A DNA stretch of 31,570 bases from contig MGOA01000170.1 of the NCBI GenBank assembly GCA_001796965.1, positions 1-31,570 of the forward strand, in the 5' to 3' direction. Each line of letters opens with the position of its first letter. The stretch's first letter is position 1. The stretch is from Chloroflexi bacterium RBG_16_64_43 (GTDB lineage Bacteria > Chloroflexota > Anaerolineae > Anaerolineales > RBG-16-64-43). Shown piece by piece: positions 1 to 6,754 of the stretch. Below the pieces are notes generated by a model, which was given only the letters and a program-made list of their open reading frames with translations, searched no databases and had not been told where the DNA came from. The position numbers and the translations under genes are program-made.

Positions 1-30
1 CGGCCGCTCTTTGGCTGTCATCATCCGCAT
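1..30 (-). CDS. Start of an unidentified gene leaving the window
   Basis: On the minus strand an ATG at 30 opens a frame reading MRMMTAKERP before the window ends. An AGGA ribosome-binding site lies 5 nt upstream, and the frame begins 25 nt after the stop of the Asp23-family gene, so the two probably form one operon. In many Gram-positive and related bacteria the gene after an Asp23-family gene is a DAK/DegV-type fatty-acid kinase (FakA). That is the guess by synteny, but ten residues cannot confirm it. Confidence 0.3.
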   Translation of the reverse strand, partial: MRMMTAKERP

Positions 31-55
31 GTCAATCCTGCGTCCAGGGTTGGAG

Positions 56-415
56 TCAATCTGGGTTGCTGACGCGAAGGCCTTGCACGTGAACATGGAC
101 GGCGCGCACCGGCACCCCGAAGGCGCGTTGCACTCGATACTGAACAGCGTCCGCCATGCTGCGCGTGACAGTCGTGATGCGCAGACCGTACTCGAGGACG
201 ACGTAGATGTCGAGAATCAGACCATCCGCATCGATCGTGACCTGCACCCCTTGCCGAGGGTCACGGGCGAGTGGGCTGATCCACGTGTCAATCATGCGGT
301 GGGCAGCCATGCCGACCACGCCGTAGGAGGCCTGTGCCGCATGGCTCGCGAGTGTCGCAATGGCGCGGCGCGAAATGCAGATCGATCCCAGGGAGGTGAG
401 TTCGGGTGTAGTCAT
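56..415 (-). CDS. Asp23/Gls24 family envelope stress protein
   Basis: A 119-residue protein of the Asp23/Gls24 (DUF322) type, a small alpha/beta family that in Firmicutes associates with the membrane and cell-envelope stress. The body shows the family pattern: ISRRAIATLASHAAQASYGVVGM near residues 14-36, then a strand-rich core (VQVTIDADGLILDIYVVLEYG) and a closing region containing VRAVHVHVQGL. The ATG at 415 is preferred over an upstream TTG at 436 because AGGGG sits 9 nt before it. It is divergent from rpmB; the association of rpmB, asp23 and fakA is common in Gram-positive genomes, though usually co-directional. A weak minus-strand promoter (TTGGTC at 498-503, 17 nt, TACCAT at 475-480) may drive it. 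The exact role is unknown. Confidence 0.8.
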   Translation of the reverse strand: MTTPELTSLGSICISRRAIATLASHAAQASYGVVGMAAHRMIDTWISPLARDPRQGVQVTIDADGLILDIYVVLEYGLRITTVTRSMADAVQYRVQRAFGVPVRAVHVHVQGLRVSNPD

Positions 416-455
416 CCGTGATGGCCCCTGCCGCAAAGCGCCCCTCGGTTCGTCC

Positions 456-484
456 TTGTCGGGCGCCGAACGGTATGGTAAGAT
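456..484 (+). promoter_or_regulatory. Promoter of rpmB (extended -10 type)
   Basis: TTGTCG (456-461), a 17-nt spacer and TAAGAT (479-484) resemble a housekeeping sigma promoter. A TG one base upstream of the -10 (TGGTAAGAT) gives an extended -10, which can offset the imperfect hexamers. Transcription would begin near 491, leaving a leader of about 37 nt with AAAGGGA just before the rpmB start. Confidence 0.55.
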
Positions 485-527
485 GGCCGCGTCACTCGAC
501 CAATTAGACGGAAAGGGATCTCACGTC

Positions 528-710
528 ATGGCAAAGTGCGCGAATTGCGGCAAGGCGCTCAGCTTCGGACATAATCGCAGCTTCTCGAACCGGGCGACTC
601 GCCGCGCGTTCCGGCCGAACTTGCAGAAGGTCACTGTGATCGAAGGCCGGCGGACGGTGCAGAAGGTACTGTGCGCCAAGTGCATACGCACATTGGTGAA
701 AACGGGCTAG
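528..710 (+). CDS. rpmB: 50S ribosomal protein L28
   Basis: A 60-residue ribosomal protein L28 of the large subunit, normal length for the short bacterial form. The N terminus MAKCANCGKALSFGHN and the following SFSNRATRRAFRPNLQKV segment are diagnostic. Two CxxC pairs (Cys4/Cys7 in CANC and a second in CAKC near residue 50) make this the zinc-binding (C+) type. The ATG at 528 is supported by a GAAAGGGA ribosome-binding site 9-16 nt upstream; a longer in-frame reading starting at 360 would run through the promoter and lacks L28 similarity. The gene is monocistronic, with its own promoter and a terminator 23 nt after the stop. Confidence 0.97.
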   Translation: MAKCANCGKALSFGHNRSFSNRATRRAFRPNLQKVTVIEGRRTVQKVLCAKCIRTLVKTG

Positions 711-732
711 CCCCACATCCAGGCCGGTTCGG

Positions 733-764
733 GTCGGTGTGCCGGGTCGGACACCGACTTTTTT
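733..764 (+). terminator. Intrinsic terminator of rpmB
   Basis: A perfect 8-bp stem (GTCGGTGT at 733-740, ACACCGAC at 751-758) with a 10-nt loop is followed directly by six T residues (759-764). It lies 23 nt after the rpmB stop and separates rpmB from the peptidase genes. No clear promoter was recognised in 765-921, the 157-nt gap before the next gene. Confidence 0.88.
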
Positions 765-921
765 GTTGTATTGAGGCCGCCGACCCTATCCCCGTAATGA
801 TACCTGCCGCACGGACAAATATCAATAGGTGCGGCTGCGCCCCCCACCGTCCGGGCTGCCGTACGGGGGTCCGGGCTGGCACGCCTCGTGCTGACCAAGT
901 GGGCAAGGAGAGACGCACAGG

Positions 922-2430
922 ATGACGGGACACCGGCTGGCGGGGCGGGCGGCAACGCTCGTAACTGGGCTGTTACTGGCCGGATTGGCCTGCTCGCGCG
1001 CCGGAGTACCGTTACCTATACGAAATTTGCCTCTGCCCTTTGCTGATTCTGTTCAGGCCGGACCAACAGCTTTCCAACCGCTTGCCTCAGCCCGCCGCAC
1101 CCCGACACCTGATCCAATCCGCGCCTCGCTCAGCCACCCGGCACCTCCCGCGTCGTATTCCGTTCAGCCAGGAGACACGCTGGGCGCGATCGCCGTTCGC
1201 TTTGGGGTGAGCCTGGCGGCGCTGCAAGCCCGCAACCCAACTCTCGATCCGGCTCGCCTGGAGATCGGTCAGCATGTGGAAATACCGATGCCGGATTCGG
1301 AGCAGCCGGGACCGAGTTTCAAGATCGTCCCTGATTCCGAAATGGTGTTTGGCCCCGGAGCGATGGATTTCGACATCCATGGATTCGTGGAATCTGAGGG
1401 TGGATACCTTGCGGCGTACGATCAGAACGTGGATGGGCGGGAGCGCAGCGGCGCAGGAATTGTGGAGCTCGTCAGCCAACGTTACTCGGTCAACCCACGT
1501 CTGCTGCTGGCCGTCTTGGAATACACGGGCGGGTGGGTCACCGACCGAAGCCCGTCGGCTTTTCGCCAAGGGTTTCCGATTGTCTACCTCTCTGGGCGTG
1601 ATGGCTTGTATCGCCAATTGACCTGGGCGGCAAACGAACTCAACCGCGGGTTCTACTCCTGGCGTGCCGGTGGATCGGATTACTGGACGTTTAGCGACGG
1701 CAGCGCGGTTCGTGCCGGCCCAGGGATCAACGCCGGAACGGCCGCGGTTCAGCAGCTCATGGCTCAGCTCTACTCGCGCGGCGAGTGGGAGCGCGCAGTG
1801 GGCGAGCAGGGCTTGTCCGCCACGTATGAAGCGTTCTTCGGCTATCCCTTCGACTGGGCCTTTGAACCGCTCGTGCCGTCCGACCTCACCCAGCCCGAGT
1901 TGCGCCTGCCCTTCGAGAACGGACACACGTGGTACTTCACCGGCGGGCCGCATGGCGCCTGGGACACCGGCTCGGCCTGGGGCGCACTCGACTTCGCACC
2001 AGGCAGCGTGCCGCTCGGATGTTCTTCCAGCAGCGATTGGGTCGTCGCCGCCGCGCCGGGCCTCATCGTGCGCAGCGATGAAGGTGCCGTGGTTCAAGAC
2101 CTGGACGGAGATGGGCATGAACAAACCGGGTGGGTGGTCTTCTACATGCATATCGCCTCGGACAATCGCGTGCCCTTCGGCAAGTACCTGCAAGCCGGAG
2201 ACCGCCTCGGTCACCCTTCTTGTGAAGGGGGTGTGTCGACCGGCACTCACTTGCACATCGCCCGCAAATTCAACGGTGAATGGATAACGGCCGATGGCGC
2301 GCTGCCGTTTACGATCGGCGGATGGATCTCGGCCGGTATGGGTCGGGAGTATGATGGGACCCTCTCGCGTGGCAGCTCCCGCATGGAAGCCTGCGAATGC
2401 CGCGCTTCATCGAATGCCATTACCCCCTAG
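922..2430 (+). CDS. LysM-M23 cell-wall peptidase lipoprotein, copy 1
   Basis: A 502-residue secreted protein, probably membrane-anchored and acting on peptidoglycan outside the membrane. It starts with a signal peptide (hydrophobic TLVTGLLLAGLA) ending at Cys24, an imperfect lipobox. A Pro/Thr-rich stretch and one LysM domain follow (about residues 79-122, YSVQPGDTLGAIAVRFGVS). The middle third is a helical domain with YSVNPRLLLAVLEY and LNRGFYSWR. The C terminus is an M23 metallopeptidase: His344 in GGPHGAWD and Asp357 in ALDFAP are the expected zinc ligands, with the HLH pair at 443/445. A DLDGDG loop (393-398) is inserted before the strand VVFYMHI. AAGGAGAG lies 9 nt before the ATG. This is the first of three tandem paralogs. 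Cleaved bond and specificity cannot be told from sequence. Confidence 0.9.
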   Translation: MTGHRLAGRAATLVTGLLLAGLACSRAGVPLPIRNLPLPFADSVQAGPTAFQPLASARRTPTPDPIRASLSHPAPPASYSVQPGDTLGAIAVRFGVSLAALQARNPTLDPARLEIGQHVEIPMPDSEQPGPSFKIVPDSEMVFGPGAMDFDIHGFVESEGGYLAAYDQNVDGRERSGAGIVELVSQRYSVNPRLLLAVLEYTGGWVTDRSPSAFRQGFPIVYLSGRDGLYRQLTWAANELNRGFYSWRAGGSDYWTFSDGSAVRAGPGINAGTAAVQQLMAQLYSRGEWERAVGEQGLSATYEAFFGYPFDWAFEPLVPSDLTQPELRLPFENGHTWYFTGGPHGAWDTGSAWGALDFAPGSVPLGCSSSSDWVVAAAPGLIVRSDEGAVVQDLDGDGHEQTGWVVFYMHIASDNRVPFGKYLQAGDRLGHPSCEGGVSTGTHLHIARKFNGEWITADGALPFTIGGWISAGMGREYDGTLSRGSSRMEACECRASSNAITP

Positions 2431-2445
2431 AAACGGGAGTCATCT

Positions 2446-4023
2446 TTGCCAGCCCATGGGGTGAAGCGGAGTGCATGGCGCATTGCCGCTGCTACCATTG
2501 CGGTGGTGAGCCTCGCCTGCGCACGCCAAGGCATCCTCCTGCCTGGGGAGGGGACTCCGCTGCCGACCATTGCGGCCCCGGCAACACACACGCCAAGCCA
2601 CGTGCCGCCGACCGACCCACCACTGATTTCCAGCGCCACGGCGACGCAGTTGCCCAGCGCGACCCCGGCCTGGACTCTCGTGCCGCCTGCCTCGCCGACC
2701 TTTCCGGCGACCCCCACTCTGATTGCGACGGCCAGCCTGCCTATCGTCTACCGTGTTCAAGCCGGCGACACGCTCAATACGCTTGCCATTCGATTCGGTG
2801 TGACTCCGGACGACATACAAGCCCTCCAGGGCGACGCGCCCCCGCAAGGGTTGCTCAACCCGGGGCTGCAGGTTGTCGTGCCTGCGCGCCTGGGGCGGAC
2901 AACCTCGAGCGACGAACTCATGCCCGATAGTGAAGTAGTCTTTTCCGCCAGCGCGGCCGCGTTCGACGTCGCCGCCTTCGCCCGTGAGAAGGGAGGTTAC
3001 CTGTCGCGCGCTCAGGTCGAGAACGGGTCGGGCAGCGCATCGGCTGCGCTCAAACGCTTGGCCCTCGACAACTCGGCAAACCCGCGCCTGCTGCTGGCGC
3101 TGCTGGAGCACTTCGGCGGATGGGTGACCGGCCCCTCACCCTCCGGCGACGCGCTAAAGTATCCATTCGGCATTTATGAAGCTTCCGCTGCGGGGTTTGC
3201 AGCCCAACTCATCCACGCCACCAACCGCCTGGGGATTGGCTATTACGGCTGGCGGGACGCGAGCTTGCTTGATGTCGCCTTTCGCGACGGCTCGAAGCTG
3301 CGCCTGGCGCCGGAACTCAATGCGGGAACCGTGGCCATCCTTTACTTCTTCGCCGTAGATGCAGCCGACGAGGCGGATTGGCTGAGCGACGTGCAGTCGT
3401 TCTTGGCGACCTATCGCAGCCTGGTTGGCGATCCATTCGCTCGAGTCGACCGATTCGAACCGCTCTACTATCCCACGCTGACCCAGCCGGAGCTGAACCT
3501 TCCCTTCTTTGCGGGGCAGCGCTGGTCGTTTACGGGAGGGCCGCATGGGGCGTGGGAACGCGACGGAGCGCGCGCAGCGCTCGACTTCGCGCCACCCACC
3601 AGTATCAGCGGCTGTGCCATGTCCGATTTGTGGGTGACGGCCTCCGCGCCGGGGGAGGTGGTGCGCAGCGAGAACGGCGTCGTGGTGCTCGACCTAGACG
3701 GCGACGGACAGGAGCAAACCGGCTGGAATTTGCTCTACCTGCATATTGCCAGCGCCAACCGGGTTGCGGCCGGTTCTCACCTGGAGGCGGGCGACTACAT
3801 CGGCCATCCCTCGTGCGAGGGCGGAGTGGCCACCGGAACTCACCTGCACCTGGCGCGCAAATTCAATGGTGAATGGATGTTGGCGGACGGCCCATTGCCC
3901 TTTGTCTTGAGCGGCTGGCGGGCGCAGGCCGGCACCCAACCATACGAGGGCGCACTCGTGCGGGGCGGGGACATGGCCGTCGCCTGCCGGTGCGCCTCGA
4001 GCGACACGCTCGTGTGGCGCTGA
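2446..4023 (+). CDS. LysM-M23 cell-wall peptidase lipoprotein, copy 2
   Basis: A 525-residue paralog of the preceding gene with the same plan. It has a signal peptide with candidate lipid-attachment Cys25, a long Thr/Pro/Ala linker (PTIAAPATHTPSHVPPT and on), LysM at about 102-145 (YRVQAGDTLNTLAIRFGVT), the central domain (NPRLLLALLEHFGGW, IGYYGWRDAS), and an M23 domain with His367, Asp380 and HLH at 466/468. The DLDGDG loop is at 416-421. The start chosen is TTG at 2446, with GGGAG 6 nt upstream; an in-frame GTG at 2461 would still leave a complete signal peptide but has no well-placed ribosome-binding site. It begins 15 nt after copy 1 ends, so the two are very likely cotranscribed. Probable role is peptidoglycan hydrolysis or modification of other hydrolases. 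Confidence 0.9.
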   Translation: MPAHGVKRSAWRIAAATIAVVSLACARQGILLPGEGTPLPTIAAPATHTPSHVPPTDPPLISSATATQLPSATPAWTLVPPASPTFPATPTLIATASLPIVYRVQAGDTLNTLAIRFGVTPDDIQALQGDAPPQGLLNPGLQVVVPARLGRTTSSDELMPDSEVVFSASAAAFDVAAFAREKGGYLSRAQVENGSGSASAALKRLALDNSANPRLLLALLEHFGGWVTGPSPSGDALKYPFGIYEASAAGFAAQLIHATNRLGIGYYGWRDASLLDVAFRDGSKLRLAPELNAGTVAILYFFAVDAADEADWLSDVQSFLATYRSLVGDPFARVDRFEPLYYPTLTQPELNLPFFAGQRWSFTGGPHGAWERDGARAALDFAPPTSISGCAMSDLWVTASAPGEVVRSENGVVVLDLDGDGQEQTGWNLLYLHIASANRVAAGSHLEAGDYIGHPSCEGGVATGTHLHLARKFNGEWMLADGPLPFVLSGWRAQAGTQPYEGALVRGGDMAVACRCASSDTLVWR

Positions 4024-4039
4024 ACAAGCAGATGACGGA

Positions 4040-5542
4040 ATGAACGCCCCCTCGGCTCGTCCCGCTTCGTTCGTACGCTCGTGCCTGTTGGCCGGAATGC
4101 TCTTAATCTCCGCCTGCCTGCCGGAGGAGGCGGTGCGCCCTGGTACCCCTTCGGGTGGCGAGACCTTACCCCTGACGACGCCTGTCGCGGCCGCAACGCC
4201 TCTGCCGACCCGTCTCCCAATTGTGCCAGGCCAGATCATGCCCTACGCGGCCCAATCCGGCGACACATTGGAGGCCGTGGCTGCGCATTTCAACACGACG
4301 GTCGCTGCCATCCGCAGCGCCAACCCGGCCCTGCCGCGCACGGTGTCGACTCTTGTGCCCGGTCAAGTGCTGCGCGTGCCTACCTACTTCGCCCCTTTCA
4401 CCGGAACTCCCTTTCACATGCTCCCCGACGAGGAGGTGGTAAATGGCCCCCCGCGCGCGGGTTGGGACCTGAAGCTCGAGGTTGAGGGGCGAGGCGGCTA
4501 CCTGGCAACGTTTTTCGCTTATACGCTGGGCGGGTTCCGAGAGGGATGGCAGGTCGTCGATAAGGTCGCCGAGCGGTATTCGGTCAATCCGCGGCTGCTG
4601 CTGGCGCTGCTTGAATACAGGTCGTCGGCCCTCACGCGCAGCGCGCTTTCGCCCCAGCAAATCGTTTATCCTCTCGGATACTTGGACGGCGAGTGGAAAG
4701 GTTTGACCGGCCAGCTTGTCTGGGCCTCCGAGATGCTGAACAACGGCTACTACGGCTGGCGAGATGGCTCCTTGGAGCAAATCGTGCTCGCAGACGGCCG
4801 CGTGACGCGCCCCGACCCGTGGCAAAACGCCGGCACGGTGGCGGTTCAATACCTTTTGGCGCAGTGGTTCGGCCAAGAGGAATTCGACGAGGCCGCCGGC
4901 GTGCAGGGCTTTACTCTGACCTATCGCGCATTGTTCGGGGACACGTTCGTGGACGATCAAGTACTCATCCCGGGTGACTTAACCCAGCCGGAGATGGCGC
5001 TGCCGTTCGAGCCCGGCAGAGTTTGGGCTTATACCGGCGGCCCGCACCCTACTTGGGGCGACAGCCTGCCTTGGGGGGCGCTCGATTTCGCCCCGCCCTC
5101 GACAGTGACCGGGTGCATCTCCAGCCCGGAGTGGGTGGTGGCGGTGGCCGAGGGTGTAGTCGTCCGCAGCGAACTGGCCACCGTCGTGCTCGATCTGGAT
5201 GGGGATGGGGATGAACGTACCGGGTGGGTTGTGTTCTATTTCCACATCGAAACCGAGGGGCGGGTGGCTCTGGGTACCCAAGTTTCGCGCGGCGATCATC
5301 TCGGACATCCCTCCTGTGAAGGCGGCCGCGCTACAGGCTCGCACGTTCATCTCGCCCGCCGCTACAACGGAGAGTGGATCCCTGCCGCAGGTGCGCTCCC
5401 CTTCACCCTCAGCAATTGGGTGGCGGGGTCAAGTGGGGAGGTATATTTCGGGACGCTCACGCGATACCTGGATATGATCAGCGCCTGCACCTGCTCGACC
5501 TTCGCCAATCAACTTTCGCTGCCTTCCCCTTCCGTGCCCTAG
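4040..5542 (+). CDS. LysM-M23 cell-wall peptidase lipoprotein, copy 3
   Basis: A 500-residue third paralog. The signal peptide ends in a good lipobox (ISAC, Cys26), so membrane anchoring is best supported here. LysM occupies about 69-114 (YAAQSGDTLEAVAAHFNTT). The central domain has YSVNPRLLLALLEYRSS, LNNGYYGWRDGS and NAGTVAVQYLLAQWF. The M23 domain keeps His336 (GGPHPTW), Asp349 (ALDFAP) and HVH at 435/437, so all three copies look catalytically intact. The DLDGDG loop is at 385-390. It follows copy 2 by 16 nt with a weak ribosome-binding site (ACGGA). The gene order and sequence divergence suggest old tandem duplication rather than a recent event. No intrinsic terminator with a T-run was seen in the 60 nt before the rnpB promoter. 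Confidence 0.9.
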   Translation: MNAPSARPASFVRSCLLAGMLLISACLPEEAVRPGTPSGGETLPLTTPVAAATPLPTRLPIVPGQIMPYAAQSGDTLEAVAAHFNTTVAAIRSANPALPRTVSTLVPGQVLRVPTYFAPFTGTPFHMLPDEEVVNGPPRAGWDLKLEVEGRGGYLATFFAYTLGGFREGWQVVDKVAERYSVNPRLLLALLEYRSSALTRSALSPQQIVYPLGYLDGEWKGLTGQLVWASEMLNNGYYGWRDGSLEQIVLADGRVTRPDPWQNAGTVAVQYLLAQWFGQEEFDEAAGVQGFTLTYRALFGDTFVDDQVLIPGDLTQPEMALPFEPGRVWAYTGGPHPTWGDSLPWGALDFAPPSTVTGCISSPEWVVAVAEGVVVRSELATVVLDLDGDGDERTGWVVFYFHIETEGRVALGTQVSRGDHLGHPSCEGGRATGSHVHLARRYNGEWIPAAGALPFTLSNWVAGSSGEVYFGTLTRYLDMISACTCSTFANQLSLPSPSVP

Positions 5543-5602
5543 AGAATCGACCCACGCCAGACTCGAGGGGTGCAGGGCCGCGTGCCGTGGCCTGCATAAG
5601 GC

Positions 5603-5631
5603 TTGACCCGCCTCGAACGAACGCTTACACT
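5603..5631 (+). promoter_or_regulatory. Promoter of rnpB
   Basis: TTGACC (5603-5608) and TACACT (5626-5631) are separated by 17 nt. The predicted start, about 5638-5641, falls exactly where the first helix of the RNase P RNA begins, which supports both calls. Confidence 0.7.
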
Positions 5632-5640
5632 GGACGACGT

Positions 5641-6070
5641 GCCCAAGTTGGCCGGGCGATCGCGACGACTGTTGCCGTCCGGGGCAAGTGCCCCCGGGCT
5701 AAGAGCAGCCGTTCGAGGAAAGTCCGCGCTCCTGAGAGCACGATGCCGGGTAATGCCCGGGGCGGGGTGACCTGCCGGAACAGGGCCACAGAGAAGCGCA
5801 GTGCCGCGTCATGCGCGGCGAGGGTGAAACGGTGGTGTAAGAGACCACCGGCGTCGGCAGCAATGTCGGCGGCCAGGCAACCCCCATCGGGAGCAAGGCC
5901 AAACAGAGGTGAACTGCACGGTCCGCCGTGTGGTGCGGGTCGGCTCGATCCGCTAAGCCTCGGGTAGGCTGCTAGAGCGCGTCGGCAACGCCGCGCCGAG
6001 AGAGATGACCGCCGGGCCGGGGACTTCGGTTCCTCGGCTCACAGAACGCGGCTTATAGGCCGACTTGGGC
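5641..6070 (+). ncRNA. rnpB: RNase P RNA, bacterial class A type
   Basis: The catalytic RNA of ribonuclease P, which trims the 5' ends of tRNA precursors. The terminal helix P1 is visible as GCCCAAGTTGGCC (5641-5653) pairing with GGCCGACTTGGGC (6058-6070), 13 bp with one G-U pair, and defines both ends. Universally conserved parts are present: GAGGAAAGTCCG (5715-5726), the 5' strand of P4; the block containing GGGTGAAACGGTG near 5820; CCCATCGGGAGCAAGGCCAAACAG near 5881-5905; and ACAGAACGCGGCTTAT (6041-6056), the 3' strand of P4. The length of about 430 nt is usual for class A. The gene has its own promoter and lies directly upstream of the division cluster. Confidence 0.96.
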
Positions 6071-6079
6071 ACGTACAGC

Positions 6080-6103
6080 GAGCGGTGGCGCAAGCCGCCG
6101 CTC
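6080..6103 (+). terminator. Terminator-like hairpin after rnpB
   Basis: A 10-bp stem (GAGCGGTGGC / GCCGCCGCTC, one G-U pair) is closed by a GCAA tetraloop and starts 10 nt after the end of the P1 helix. There is no T-run after it, so termination efficiency is uncertain; it may instead protect or define the 3' end of the precursor RNA. Confidence 0.5.
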
Positions 6104-6192
6104 TGCCGTTCAGGCATCACCTTCCTCGATCGACCTCCCAGATCCCTCCTGGCCCTCTTCCTGACGCCCGCCTTAAAACATTCCCTTGTCAC

Positions 6193-6221
6193 TTGCCCCA
6201 GTGGGGCAATCCGCATATACT
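6193..6221 (+). promoter_or_regulatory. Promoter of the dcw operon
   Basis: TTGCCC (6193-6198), a 17-nt spacer and TATACT (6216-6221) form a good sigma-70-type promoter. The predicted start near 6228-6230 lies inside the MraZ-box array that follows, leaving a leader of about 75 nt before mraZ. It is the only clear promoter seen ahead of the 18-kb gene string. Confidence 0.72.
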
Positions 6222-6261
6222 GTGGGTGCTTGTGGGGCAAAGTGGAATGAAGTGGTGCGAC
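6222..6261 (+). promoter_or_regulatory. MraZ operator: four GTGG boxes at 10-bp period
   Basis: GTGG recurs at 6222, 6232, 6242 and 6252, giving TGGGT, TGGGG, TGGAA and TGGTG each spaced by 5 nt. MraZ proteins studied in E. coli and Mycoplasma bind tandem TGGGN boxes with 5-nt spacers upstream of their own gene, and the layout here matches. The array covers the predicted transcription start, so bound MraZ would be expected to block initiation. The last two boxes are degenerate. A further GTGGGG at 6201 is one base out of register. Confidence 0.82.
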
Positions 6262-6278
6262 GCCGGATCTCCGGCGTC
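6259..6278 (+). other. Hairpin in the mraZ leader
   Basis: GACGCCGG (6259-6266) and CCGGCGTC (6271-6278) form a perfect 8-bp stem around a 4-nt loop in the leader, between the MraZ boxes and the ribosome-binding site AGAGG (6288-6292). There is no T-run, so it is not a standard terminator. It could stabilise the long mRNA or affect mraZ translation. Confidence 0.5.
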
Positions 6279-6304
6279 TGCTGCTTAAGAGGCTAATAGA
6301 ACAA

Positions 6305-6754
6305 ATGTTCCTTGGTGAGTACACCCACAACGTCGATGACAAGGGGCGCATGACCATCCCCTCGCGCCTGCGCGCGGGCTTCGCCGGCGGGGCGGTAGTG
6401 ACGCGTGGGTTCGAATCTTGCTTACTCGTCTATCCCCTCGAAACTTTCCGCTTGCTTGAGTCCAAAGCGCAGCGGCTGAGCACAACCGAGCCCGCCAATC
6501 GTGCGCTCAATCGCCTGCTCTTCGGCGGTGCGGCCGATGTGACGCTCGACTCCGTCGGCCGAGTCCTCATCCCGCCCTATCTTCGCACCTATGCCCAACT
6601 CGGCGATGCGATCGTCATCGTCGGGGCGGGGCAGTATCTTGAAATCTGGGATGCAACGAAGTGGGCGGACCAATCGGCCTCACTCAATAATGCCGAGGCC
6701 AACTCGCAACGGTTCGCCTCGCTCGATCTGGCGATCGGCGGCGAACGTGAGTGA
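6305..6754 (+). CDS. mraZ: Transcriptional regulator MraZ
   Basis: A 149-residue MraZ, the DNA-binding regulator of the division and cell wall cluster; family members are about 140-150 residues. The N terminus MFLGEYTHNVDDKGRMTIPSR is diagnostic. Two AbrB/SpoVT-like swapped-hairpin halves are visible, each with the DxxxGR signature: DDKGR near residues 11-15 and DSVGR near 82-86. Known MraZ proteins form rings that bind TGGGN boxes, which are found just upstream here. AGAGG 12 nt before the ATG is the likely ribosome-binding site. The 3' end overlaps the rsmH start by 8 bp. It is expected to repress, or at least autoregulate, the operon. Confidence 0.97.
   Translation: MFLGEYTHNVDDKGRMTIPSRLRAGFAGGAVVTRGFESCLLVYPLETFRLLESKAQRLSTTEPANRALNRLLFGGAADVTLDSVGRVLIPPYLRTYAQLGDAIVIVGAGQYLEIWDATKWADQSASLNNAEANSQRFASLDLAIGGERE

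Noticed and set aside
849..878. Ten-base direct repeat GTCCGGGCTG (849-858 and 869-878) before the first peptidase gene
   Set aside because: It could be an operator, but in such GC-rich sequence a 10-base repeat 20 nt apart is weak evidence, and no promoter was found beside it.
1087..2256. Long open frame on the minus strand across the first peptidase gene
   Set aside because: It is an antisense shadow typical of GC-rich coding DNA; no recognisable protein, and the plus strand carries an unmistakable LysM-M23 gene. The same applies to long antisense frames at 7415-8386, 9184-10227 and 11733-12710.
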